Shown: piece after piece, positions 1-6,874 of the stretch
Numbering within the stretch: position 1 is the stretch's first letter
Layout of the letters: each line of letters opens with the position of its first letter
From: Amycolatopsis taiwanensis DSM 45107
GTDB lineage: Bacteria; Actinomycetota; Actinomycetes; Mycobacteriales; Pseudonocardiaceae
NCBI RefSeq assembly: GCF_000519205.1
Contig: NZ_JAFB01000014.1
Coordinates: 124,001-188,000, forward strand
Direction of reading: 5' to 3'
DNA: 64,000 nt
Notes under the pieces: model-generated
Seen by the model: the letters and a program-made list of their open reading frames with translations, nothing else
Database searches by the model: none
What the model was told of the DNA's origin: nothing
Program-made: the position numbers and the translations under genes

Positions 1-39
1 CCCGGTTGCGTTCCGCGTCGGCTCGTGGCCTGCGCTCAG

Positions 40-89
40 TTGACAACTCCGACTTCCCTCCGCCAATCTGGAAACGGAATCCGGTTCCG
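40..89 (+). promoter_or_regulatory. putative promoter and inverted repeat upstream of the cupin gene
   Basis: A consensus -35 hexamer TTGACA lies at 40-45, with a weak -10-like CAATCT 18 bp downstream. An inverted repeat CGGAA-TCCGG-TTCCG follows at 75-89, just before the Shine-Dalgarno GAAGGA (98-103). The repeat could be an operator; no cognate regulator is identifiable. Confidence 0.35.
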
Positions 90-109
90 ATTTATTGGAA
101 GGATAGCGC

Positions 110-580
110 ATGTCCGGCGGCTCCAAGGATCGCTTCATCCTGCTCAAGCCCGGCGAGGCCAGGCCGGGACGCGTCCCGCTCCCGCCCGCGTTCGCCGTGA
201 AGGCGACGACGGAGGACACCGAGGCGAGGTTCTCGCTGCTCGAAGTCGTCGTCGCCCGCGACATTCCCCGGCACACGCACCACGAGGCGGACGAGTGCAT
301 CTACGTCCTCGACGGTGCGCTCGGCGTGGACTTCGACGACGAGTCCCACACGATCACGAAGGGCACGTTCGTGTTGCTGCCGCACGGGGTTCCGCACGCG
401 CTGCGGTGCGCCTCCGAGCCGCCGCCGCGGGTCCTGCAGATCTCGTCCCCGGGCGGCTGGGAACACTACCTGGAGGATCTGTTCGAGGCGGGGCCGTCGG
501 TGCTGACCGACCGCGGCACGGTCGACCCCGTCAAGATCAACCCGATTGCCGCTCGGTACGCCATCCGCTACGAGGAATGA
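110..580 (+). CDS. cupin-domain protein
   Basis: The 156-residue product is a single-domain cupin. Residues 55-115 carry the two cupin motifs: an H-T-H-H-E-A-D-E metal-ligand stretch in motif 1, and a G-T-F-V-L-L-P-H-G-V-P-H stretch in motif 2. The conserved His/Glu residues suggest a bound divalent metal. The ATG at 110 has GAAGGA six bases upstream and a promoter-like region before that. Small cupins like this act as dioxygenases, isomerases or ligand sensors, and nothing here decides which. The gene ends about 100 bp before an ECF sigma factor on the same strand, so co-regulation is possible but unproven. Confidence 0.75.
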   Translation: MSGGSKDRFILLKPGEARPGRVPLPPAFAVKATTEDTEARFSLLEVVVARDIPRHTHHEADECIYVLDGALGVDFDDESHTITKGTFVLLPHGVPHALRCASEPPPRVLQISSPGGWEHYLEDLFEAGPSVLTDRGTVDPVKINPIAARYAIRYEE

Positions 581-683
581 CCCCGCCGGGCCGGCGTTCT
601 CCCGTCTGGAGCGCGTTCGCCCACGGCCGATGAGTTTTTCTCGTTGGGCCGGTCTGTACAGGTGTGGCGAGCGAGGAGAAGCT

Positions 684-1670
684 GTGACCATGACACTGAC
701 GGACAAGCCGGCCGACGAGGACTTCCTTCGGGAGGCCGACGCGTTCCGGCGCGAGTTGCTGGCGCACTGTTACCGCATGCTCGGGTCGGTGCACGACGCC
801 GAGGACCTGGTCCAGGAGACCTACCTGCGCGCCTGGCGGGCGCACGAGAAGTTCGAGGGACGCTCGTCCCTGCGCACCTGGCTCTATCGCATCGCGACGC
901 GAGTGTGCCTGACCGCGCTGGAAACCCGGGGCAAGCGGCCGTTGCCCAGCGGCCTCGGCGCCGAGAGCTCGGATCCGGAGGACGTGCTGGAGGAACGGGC
1001 GGAGGTGCCCTGGCTCGAACCCGTGCCGGACGCGATGGTCGGCGCCGACCCCGCCGCCGTGGTCACTTCGCGGGAAAGCATCCGGCTCGCCCTGATCGCC
1101 GCGTTGCAGCATCTGCCGCCCCGGCAGCGCGCCGTGCTGGTCCTGCGGGACGTCTTGCAGTGGCGGGCAGCGGAGGTCGCCAAGGTGATCGGCACCACGA
1201 CCACGGCGGTGAACAGCATCCTGCAGCGCGCCCGCGCACAACTCGACGAGGCGACCCCGACCGAAGACAGCGTGGTCGAGCCGGCCGAGGCCGATCAGCG
1301 CGCGTTGCTGGACAGGTATGTCACGGCGTTCGAGAAGAAGGACATTTCGGCCATCGTCGAGTTGTTCACGAAGGACGCGGTGTGGGAGATGCCGCCGTTC
1401 CCCGGCTGGTATTCCGGTGCCGAGGCGATCGCCCGGCTCGTCGACCTGCAGTGCCCGGCCAAGTGCCCCGGCGACATGCGCCTGCTGCCCACCTGGGCCA
1501 ATGGGCAGCCAGCCTTCGGGGTGTACCTGCTCGACGGGGACACCCACCGACCATTTCAGCTTCACGTGCTCACGCTGACCTCGTCGGGTATTTCACATGT
1601 GGTCTCGTTCTTCGACACCCGGTTGTTCGCCAAATTCGGCCTGCCGGAGACATGGGAGGCGGCCCGATGA
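684..1670 (+). CDS. ECF RNA polymerase sigma factor with C-terminal SnoaL-like domain
   Basis: The 328-residue protein belongs to the sigma-70 subgroup often named SigG/SigX5 (TIGR02960). A sigma-2 region near the N terminus contains the D-L-V-Q-E-T-Y-L-R-A-W core. A sigma-4 helix-turn-helix follows around residues 135-180 (L-P-P-R-Q-R-A-V-L). The last 120 residues form a SnoaL/NTF2-like fold, which in this family replaces a separate anti-sigma factor. GTG 684 is preferred because GAGGAG lies 5 nt upstream; ATG 690 is the alternative. The stop overlaps the start of the next small ORF as ATGA, so translation is coupled into a tandem-repeat region and on to a TIGR03086 gene. Confidence 0.85.
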   Translation: MTMTLTDKPADEDFLREADAFRRELLAHCYRMLGSVHDAEDLVQETYLRAWRAHEKFEGRSSLRTWLYRIATRVCLTALETRGKRPLPSGLGAESSDPEDVLEERAEVPWLEPVPDAMVGADPAAVVTSRESIRLALIAALQHLPPRQRAVLVLRDVLQWRAAEVAKVIGTTTTAVNSILQRARAQLDEATPTEDSVVEPAEADQRALLDRYVTAFEKKDISAIVELFTKDAVWEMPPFPGWYSGAEAIARLVDLQCPAKCPGDMRLLPTWANGQPAFGVYLLDGDTHRPFQLHVLTLTSSGISHVVSFFDTRLFAKFGLPETWEAAR

Positions 1671-1747
1671 GCGACACTGGCGGAGCCCTGCTCGTCGGGG
1701 CCGACTCGGGTGCGGGTGTCCCGCAAGGCACTGGAGGCGGCCGATGA
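1667..1747 (+). CDS. small coupled ORF (26 aa), repeat unit 1
   Basis: This 26-codon ORF starts in an ATGA overlap with the sigma factor stop and ends in another ATGA overlap with the next ORF. A GGAGGC stretch lies just upstream of the start. It reads M-S-D-T-G-G-A-L-L-V-G-A and is Gly/Ala-rich, with no recognisable domain. It corresponds exactly to one 77-bp repeat unit, so it may be a by-product of duplication of a coupling region rather than a functional peptide. Ribosomes should nevertheless traverse it. Confidence 0.4.
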   Translation: MSDTGGALLVGADSGAGVPQGTGGGR

Positions 1748-1899
1748 GTGACACTGGCGGAGCCCTGCTCGTCGGGGCCGGCCCGGGTGCGGGTGTCCCG
1801 CAAGGCACTGGAGGCGGCCCGATGAGCGACGCTGGCGGAGCCCTGCTCATCGGGGCCGACTCGGGTGCGGGTGTCCCGCAAGAGCACCGGGTGCGGTTG
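1667..1899 (+). repeat. three tandem 77-78 bp units between sigma factor and TIGR03086 gene
   Basis: Units start at 1667, 1744 and 1822. Each begins ATGAGYGAC and runs through a GTGTCCCGCAAG stretch; the first two then end in GGAGGCGGCC just before the next ATG, while the third diverges after GTGTCCCGCAAG. Units differ by a few substitutions. The repeat places a Shine-Dalgarno-like sequence and an ATG at each junction. Confidence 0.85.
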
Positions 1900-1926
1900 T
1901 CCCGCAAGACACTGGACCTCCGATGA
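1744..1926 (+). CDS. small coupled ORF (60 aa), repeat units 2 and 3
   Basis: This 60-codon ORF starts at the ATGA that ends the previous one. It reads through two repeat units because unit 2 is 78 bp, one C longer than unit 1, which keeps the frame. The first residues of each unit match M-S-D-[TA]-G-G-A-L-L. It ends at 1924-1926 in an ATGA overlap with the TIGR03086 gene. No domain is recognisable. It serves at least as a translational bridge from the sigma factor to the downstream gene. Confidence 0.4.
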   Translation: MSDTGGALLVGAGPGAGVPQGTGGGPMSDAGGALLIGADSGAGVPQEHRVRLSRKTLDLR

Positions 1927-2495
1927 CCGACTGCTCACCGACTGCCCTGCTGGGTGGCGTCGGGCTGCTCGAACGCGCGATCTCTTACGTGCTGGGCAAC
2001 CTGCAGGAGGTTCGTCCCGAGTCGCTGGACCGGCCCACGCCCTGCCGCCGGTGGAACCTCCGGGCGCTGCTGGCCCACCTCAACGACTCGCTGCTGGCGT
2101 TGCACGAGGCCGCCGAGCTCGGCCGGGTCGGCCTGGAGGAGTCCGTTGTGGACGGTGATCCGGTCGAGCTGGCGCGCGCCCGGGCCGGCCGGCTCCTTGG
2201 TGCCTGGTCGAGTGCGCGGTCACCGAGCCCGGTGCTCGTCGCGCAGTCACCGCTGACCACCGGGATCGTGGTGGCCGCCGGTGCGCTGGAGGTGGCCGTG
2301 CACGGCTGGGACGTGGGTCGCGCCTGTGGTGGGGACCGCCCCCTCCCGTCCGCGCTGGCCGAGGAACTGCTGGAACTGGCCCCGTTCTTCGTCACCGACG
2401 CCGACCGTCCCATCCGGTTCGCCTGGCCGGCCGCAGCACCGCCCGGCGCCACTGCAAGTGACCAACTCCTCACGTTTCTGGGGCGCCACCCGTAA
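1923..2495 (+). CDS. TIGR03086-type (maleylpyruvate isomerase-like) metal-binding protein
   Basis: The 190-residue protein resembles the DinB/mycothiol-dependent maleylpyruvate isomerase superfamily, in the TIGR03086 branch. The N-terminal region has the typical T-P-C-R-R-W-N-L-R-A-L-L-A-H-L-N-D segment containing a metal-ligand histidine. The central H-G-W-D segment supplies a second ligand. Such proteins are often encoded beside SnoaL-tailed ECF sigma factors, as here. The ATG at 1923 overlaps the preceding small ORF stop as ATGA, so it is translated from the sigma factor transcript. The enzymatic role is unknown; a thiol-dependent reaction is an inference from the superfamily. Confidence 0.75.
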   Translation: MTDCSPTALLGGVGLLERAISYVLGNLQEVRPESLDRPTPCRRWNLRALLAHLNDSLLALHEAAELGRVGLEESVVDGDPVELARARAGRLLGAWSSARSPSPVLVAQSPLTTGIVVAAGALEVAVHGWDVGRACGGDRPLPSALAEELLELAPFFVTDADRPIRFAWPAAAPPGATASDQLLTFLGRHP

Positions 2496-2500
2496 TCTCG

Positions 2501-2546
2501 ATCGTCGACCATATTGTTGACGATTTTGTGGACGTGATTCTAGGGT
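2501..2546 (+). promoter_or_regulatory. promoter with overlapping GntR-like inverted repeat for the RraA-like gene
   Basis: The -35 TTGACG (2517-2522) and -10 TAGGGT (2541-2546) are separated by 18 bp. An inverted repeat ATCGTCGAC (2501-2509) / GTTGACGAT (2516-2524) matches at 8 of 9 positions and overlaps the -35 element. This layout suits a repressor. The sequence resembles GntR/FCD-type sites, but no GntR gene is nearby. Confidence 0.5.
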
Positions 2547-2577
2547 CTGGGGTACCTGAAGTCGCGGAGGTTCTGTC

Positions 2578-3273
2578 GTGAGGAACGTGATCGTGACCAA
2601 TCCGCCGCGCGCGGATCTGACGGCCGTGGACAAGCTGGCCGAGCACGGGGTCGCCACGGTGCACGAGGCGATGGGGCGCACCGGTTACCTCGGGCCGGGA
2701 TTGCGGCCGACGCATCTCGGTTCGCGCATCGGTGGCACGGCCGTCACCGTGGTGTGCTGGCCCGGGGACAACATGATGATCCACGCCGCGGTCGAGCAGT
2801 GCCAGGCCGGAGACATCCTGGTGGTGACCACGACCTCGCCGAACACCGACGGGGCGTTCGGTGAGCTGCTCGCGACGTCGCTGCAGACGAGGGGCGTCCG
2901 CGGACTGGTGACCACGGGCGGTGTGCGCGACGTTGCCGAGTTGCACGAGATGGGCTTTCCGGTGTGGTCGGCCGCGGTGAGCGCGCAGGGCACGGTGAAG
3001 GCGACCGCGGGCGCGGTGAACGTGCCGGTGACCATCGGCGGCCAGCTGGTCCGGCCCGGCGACGCGATCCTCGCCGATGACGACGGGGTGGTCGTCGTAC
3101 CCCGCCAGGACGTGAACCGTGCGCTGGAGGGATCGCAGGCCCGGGTCGACAAGGAGGCCGCGGCGCGCGCGGCGTTTTCCTCCGGTGAGCTCGGCCTCGA
3201 CCGCTACGGCCTGCGCGCCAAGCTCGCCGAACTCGGCGTGGAATATGTCAGCGCCGAAGAATGCGAGGCGTAG
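2578..3273 (+). CDS. RraA-family aldolase (4-carboxy-4-hydroxy-2-oxoadipate aldolase/oxaloacetate decarboxylase-like)
   Basis: The 231-residue protein has the RraA/HMG-CHA aldolase fold. Visible signatures are the early H-E-A-M-G-R-T-G segment and the central G-L-V-T-T-G-G-V-R-D stretch, whose Arg-Asp pair binds substrate and divalent metal. The later G-D-A-I-L-A-D-D-D-G-V-V-V-V-P motif is typical of the family. In the protocatechuate 4,5-cleavage and gallate pathways these enzymes split 4-carboxy-4-hydroxy-2-oxoadipate into pyruvate and oxaloacetate. GTG 2578 follows GCGGAGG with 7-nt spacing. No other ring-cleavage gene is adjacent, so the physiological substrate is open. Confidence 0.75.
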   Translation: MRNVIVTNPPRADLTAVDKLAEHGVATVHEAMGRTGYLGPGLRPTHLGSRIGGTAVTVVCWPGDNMMIHAAVEQCQAGDILVVTTTSPNTDGAFGELLATSLQTRGVRGLVTTGGVRDVAELHEMGFPVWSAAVSAQGTVKATAGAVNVPVTIGGQLVRPGDAILADDDGVVVVPRQDVNRALEGSQARVDKEAAARAAFSSGELGLDRYGLRAKLAELGVEYVSAEECEA

Positions 3274-3327
3274 GCGCGCGCCGCGGCCCTGGTGCGGATC
3301 GACACCGTTGTGAGTGCCCTATCGGTC

Positions 3328-4071
3328 CTATGAGGACTGCGTGTCGTCGGCGTCCTTCCAGCACCAGCGGTCGTTTTCCTTCGCCAGCTTGCTGGTGAAC
3401 GGATCGGGTTTCCCGTTGTAGGTGATGCTGATCACGCCGTCGTATTCGGTCTCCGACACCTTGGTCGGTCCGCTCACCAGCTTCGCGTTACTGACCCCGT
3501 TGACGTTGCTGATCGCTTTCGCGATCTTGGGATCGGCGTCCGCGCACTTCAGTGCGGTCAAGGCGTTTTGGTCGTGTTTGTTGAGAGCGTCCACGATGCC
3601 CTGCAGCGTGGCTTCGGGAGAGCTCTTGCCGAGGAAGAAGCCCGGCTGCCAGAAGCCCGTGATGCCCAACGCGGCGAGGATCACGACGACGCCGACGCTC
3701 AACCCGACCCACAGCCCCTTGCGGCTCTTCGGCGGTTGTGGAGACCAGCCGTACCCACCGGGCTGGCCGTACCCACCGGACTGGCCGTAGCCGGGGTACT
3801 GGCCGTATTCCGGCGCGCCGTATGGCTGCTGGGGGATCCCGCCGGCCTGCGGGGCCGAACCGGCACCCGGGAAGCCGCCGGAGTCCGGTGCGCCGGCGCC
3901 CGGGAACTGGCCGGCCTGCGGGTACCCACCGGGCTGCTGGTACCCGCCCGGCTGCTGGTACCCACCCGGCTGTGGGTATCCGCCCCCTTGTGGGTCCCCA
4001 GGCTGTGGATAGCCGCCCGGTTGTTGTGGGAACCCGTCCGGTTGTCCGTAAGGCTGTGGTGGATAGGTCAT
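3328..4071 (-). CDS. Pro/Gly/Gln-rich membrane-anchored DUF4878-like protein
   Basis: The 247-residue protein begins with about 125 residues of low-complexity repeats (Q-P-G-G-Y units). One transmembrane helix follows around 130-155 ([13 protein letters not shown]). The C-terminal extracytoplasmic domain of about 90 residues resembles DUF4878/lumazine-binding-like folds: [14 protein letters not shown], then C-A-D-A-D, then a final W-C-W. The start at 4071 follows GGGAGA. An upstream extension is open but lacks the repeat composition. It is convergent with the RraA-like gene. Function is unknown; it probably sits in the cell envelope. Confidence 0.7.
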   Translation of the reverse strand: MTYPPQPYGQPDGFPQQPGGYPQPGDPQGGGYPQPGGYQQPGGYQQPGGYPQAGQFPGAGAPDSGGFPGAGSAPQAGGIPQQPYGAPEYGQYPGYGQSGGYGQPGGYGWSPQPPKSRKGLWVGLSVGVVVILAALGITGFWQPGFFLGKSSPEATLQGIVDALNKHDQNALTALKCADADPKIAKAISNVNGVSNAKLVSGPTKVSETEYDGVISITYNGKPDPFTSKLAKENDRWCWKDADDTQSS

Positions 4072-4224
4072 CACGTCTCCCGGTGATCGCGGTGTGACCC
4101 AGCATAAAGCGGCCGGGTGCGGGGAGTCCGTCGGTGGCGGGAAACCAGCCGAGCAAGTTGTCGATTTTCGTGCCACTCGTGTGTCGAGGAGGTGGAGGGA
4201 ACATCTCGACCCGAAGGAGTGAGC

Positions 4225-4989
4225 ATGCCTAAGAAGTTCGAAGTGCGCTGGGAGGGTGACCTGCCCGCGACTCCGGCACAGGCGTGGGACGCGTTCACCG
4301 TCCACACCGCCGGCTGGCTCTGGAAGATCCATTACGAGCCGCGCCTCGGCGGCGCCGAGACCGGCCTGACCAAGGGCGGCGGGGCGGTGACCGCCTGGGA
4401 ACCGGGCCGGCACTTCGCCACCCGGGCCGAGGCAGGCGGCGGGTTTTTCAACCAACTCGACTACCGGCTCGAACCGCGCGGCGAGCGCACGCACCTGAAG
4501 TTCACCCACCAGGGCGTCTTCGCCGACGACGAGTACGACAGCCAGCTCGACGCTTGCCGGCGCCATACAGCCTTCTACTGTCACTCGCTCACCGAGTATC
4601 TGCGCCACTTCGCTGGGCGAGATGCGGTCTACCTAGACCTCGATGTACCCGAAGAGTCGGCGAAGGCGGGTTTCGCCGTGCTGCGTGACGCCCTCGGCGT
4701 GCCGGCGAATGCCGCGGTCGGCGATGAAGTCAGGATGACGCCGGAGGGCATGGACCCGATCGACGGTGTCGTGGACTACGCCACCGGCCCATTCCTCGGC
4801 GTGCGCACGCCCGACGCGCTCTACCGGTTCTTCGGCCGGGAGAGGTGGGGTTGGCCGGTCGGCGTCGCCTTGCACCTCTACGCGGAGGGCATCGACGAGG
4901 CAGAGGCCAAGAAGGCGTGGGAGGAATACCTGAGGGACGTCTACGCAAACGATGACACCCTCTGTGTTGACTCGCGGCAATCACAGTGA
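4225..4989 (+). CDS. SRPBCC-domain protein (AHSA1-like)
   Basis: The 254-residue protein starts at ATG 4225 behind GAAGGAG. The first 150 residues resemble the START/SRPBCC hydrophobic-pocket fold: an early [16 protein letters not shown] segment and a [18 protein letters not shown] segment. The second half looks like a further domain of similar type. Such proteins bind small hydrophobic ligands or regulate chaperones. The next genes (YCII and an ECF42 sigma factor) point in the same direction, and SRPBCC genes are common companions of this sigma group. Confidence 0.7.
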   Translation: MPKKFEVRWEGDLPATPAQAWDAFTVHTAGWLWKIHYEPRLGGAETGLTKGGGAVTAWEPGRHFATRAEAGGGFFNQLDYRLEPRGERTHLKFTHQGVFADDEYDSQLDACRRHTAFYCHSLTEYLRHFAGRDAVYLDLDVPEESAKAGFAVLRDALGVPANAAVGDEVRMTPEGMDPIDGVVDYATGPFLGVRTPDALYRFFGRERWGWPVGVALHLYAEGIDEAEAKKAWEEYLRDVYANDDTLCVDSRQSQ

Positions 4990-5112
4990 CCACCGAGCGC
5001 GCGCCACTGTCTCGCTATCGGGGCGGCGAGGCGCCCTCATGACAGACTTGACTCGACCCCTATGCAGCGCTCCGTCGACGCGGTCGCGCGCAAACTCGCG
5101 GAGAAACAGCCG

Positions 5113-5448
5113 ATGACACAGTATGCGGTACTGATTTTCGAAGGTGCGAAAGAGCTTCCGGCCGAGGTGCTGGCCGCGCACGGCGACCTGCCCGGCCGGA
5201 TCGCCGAAAAGGGCGGCCGGATCGTGGCCGGCCTCGCCCTGCCGGGCAACGAGACGGCCACGGCGATCCGTGGCGAGGAGATCACCGATGGGCCGTTCAT
5301 CGAGACCAAGGAGGCACTGGCCGGCGTCTTCGTCCTCGAAGCCCGAGACCTCGACCACGCGATCGCGCTCGCCGAACTGACTCCCATCGTCGACGGCGGC
5401 GTGGAAGTGCGGCCGCTGCTTGGTTTCCACGTCCTGGAGGACAGCTGA
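5113..5448 (+). CDS. YCII-related (DGPF-type) protein
   Basis: The 111-residue protein starts M-T-Q-Y-A-V-L-I-F behind GGAGAA. It has the family hallmark I-T-D-G-P-F-I-E-T-K-E, followed by L-A-G-V-F-V-L-E-A-R-D-L-D-H-A. YCII/DGPF proteins form dimeric alpha-beta barrels with a conserved His-Asp type active site. They are the signature neighbours of ECF42 sigma factors, and this gene is followed at once by one. An upstream in-frame extension to 5062 lacks the conserved start and is less likely. Confidence 0.8.
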   Translation: MTQYAVLIFEGAKELPAEVLAAHGDLPGRIAEKGGRIVAGLALPGNETATAIRGEEITDGPFIETKEALAGVFVLEARDLDHAIALAELTPIVDGGVEVRPLLGFHVLEDS

Positions 5449-6686
5449 CCACCGCGACAACGGCGGTCGCCGACGCGCACCGTCGCGAGTGGGCCTACGT
5501 GCTCGCCGCGACGGTGCGGGTCACGCGCGACCTCGACGCGGCCGAAGAAGCCGTGCAAGACGCGTATGTCCAGGCGCTGACCGCCTGGGAGCGCGACGGC
5601 GTGCCCGCGCGGCCGGGGGCATGGCTGACCACCGCGGCCCGGCGCAACGCACTCAACATGTTGCGCCGGGCGCGGACGCTCGAACTCAAGCTGCCCCTGC
5701 TGCTCGGGCCCGACGACACCGACACGGTGCTTCCCGAAGCCCAGGCCGTCCCCGACGACCGCCTGCGGCTGATCTTCACCTGCTGTCACCCGGCGCTCGC
5801 GCAGCAGGCGCGGATCGCGCTCACTCTGCGGCTGGTGTGTGGCGTGGCCACGCCGGACATCGCACACGCCTTTCTCGTCTCCGAGCCCACGATGGCCGCA
5901 CGCATCACCCGGGCCAAGAAGAAGATCGCCGCCGCACGCATCCCGTACGCGGTGCCCACTGCCGAAGATCTGCCCGAACGCGTGGACACGGTGCTGACCG
6001 TCATCCACCTGCTCTACACGACCGGCCACACCGCTTCCTCCGGCCAGAATCTGGTGCGCGACGACCTCACCGCACGGGCGTTCGACCTGGCCTGCATGCT
6101 GCACGCCCTGCTCCCGGACAATCGGGAAACCGCTGGGCTGCTGGCGTTGCTGCTCGTCCACGAAGCCCGTCGCGCGACCCGCACCGGCCTGGACGGCCGC
6201 CTGCTGAGGCTGGAAGAGCAGGACCGCACTCGGTGGGACCGCGACCTCATCGCCGAAGCCGACCGGCTCATCGTCGCCGCGCTCACCGCGGGTCCGCCCG
6301 GCCGCTTCACCCTCCAGGCCGCGATCGCCGCGTTGCACGCTCAGGCGCCCAGCTACCGCGACACCGACTGGCCACAGATCCTCATGCTCTACACCGAATT
6401 GCAGCGAATCTGGCCGTCTCCCGTGGTGGCCCTCAACCGCGCGGTCGCCGTGTCCATGGTGGACGGTCCCGAGGCCGCGCTGACCGAGGTCGAGGCGCTC
6501 GAAGCCGATGGGCGCCTGGCCACCTACCGGTACCTGCACGCCACCAAGGCGGATCTACTGCACCGCCTCGGCCGTGACGCCGAAGCCGTCGAGGCGTACC
6601 AGGCCGCGCTCGCACTCACCGACAACGCCGCCGAACAGCAGTTCCTCACCGAACGCGTGGACCGCCTGGAGTTCGGCCGCCCTTGA
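5445..6686 (+). CDS. ECF42-type RNA polymerase sigma factor with TPR-like C-terminal extension
   Basis: Sigma-2 and sigma-4 regions occupy the first 190 residues. The sigma-4 segment begins [10 protein letters not shown], a hallmark of this group, and a helical DUF6596/TPR-like extension of about 220 residues follows. No ATG, GTG or TTG lies between the YCII stop and GTG 5499. Starting at 5499 would remove the conserved A-D-A-H-R-R-E-W segment. I therefore take CTG 5445, which overlaps the YCII stop as CTGA and follows GGAGG by 4 nt. ECF42 factors lack a classical anti-sigma; the extension is thought to regulate them. A paralogous pair lies at 34023-35749. Confidence 0.75.
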   Translation: MTTATTAVADAHRREWAYVLAATVRVTRDLDAAEEAVQDAYVQALTAWERDGVPARPGAWLTTAARRNALNMLRRARTLELKLPLLLGPDDTDTVLPEAQAVPDDRLRLIFTCCHPALAQQARIALTLRLVCGVATPDIAHAFLVSEPTMAARITRAKKKIAAARIPYAVPTAEDLPERVDTVLTVIHLLYTTGHTASSGQNLVRDDLTARAFDLACMLHALLPDNRETAGLLALLLVHEARRATRTGLDGRLLRLEEQDRTRWDRDLIAEADRLIVAALTAGPPGRFTLQAAIAALHAQAPSYRDTDWPQILMLYTELQRIWPSPVVALNRAVAVSMVDGPEAALTEVEALEADGRLATYRYLHATKADLLHRLGRDAEAVEAYQAALALTDNAAEQQFLTERVDRLEFGRP

Positions 6687-6689
6687 CCA

Positions 6690-6874
6690 GCGCGGCGCGA
6701 GTCCCCCGTTCCCGTCGCGCGAGTCCCACGTTCCGGTCACCTTCGATGCGGACAGTCCACTCCGGACCGTGTTTCCGGAGCGAACATCGTCCCGGGACCG
6801 GGAACTCAGCTGCCTGAAGCCGGAACTCGCGCGCCTCAACCGGGGACAGGGCGTCCTGAACCGGGGATACCGAG
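6690..6874. repeat. intergenic copy of the 21-bp-unit repeat family (locus 1)
   Basis: From about 6792 to 6875 there are four roughly 21-bp units of the form CCGGGAACTC...CCTGAAG and CGGGGACA...CCTGAAC. The upstream half (6705-6785) holds degenerate, inversely oriented copies. It lies between convergent genes. No ORF is credible here. Confidence 0.65.

Noticed and set aside
3488-4204. Arg-rich ORFs opposite and within the DUF4878 gene
   Set aside because: These are frame shadows of the Gly/Pro/Gln repeat region. The DUF4878 frame alone has a membrane helix and a folded domain.
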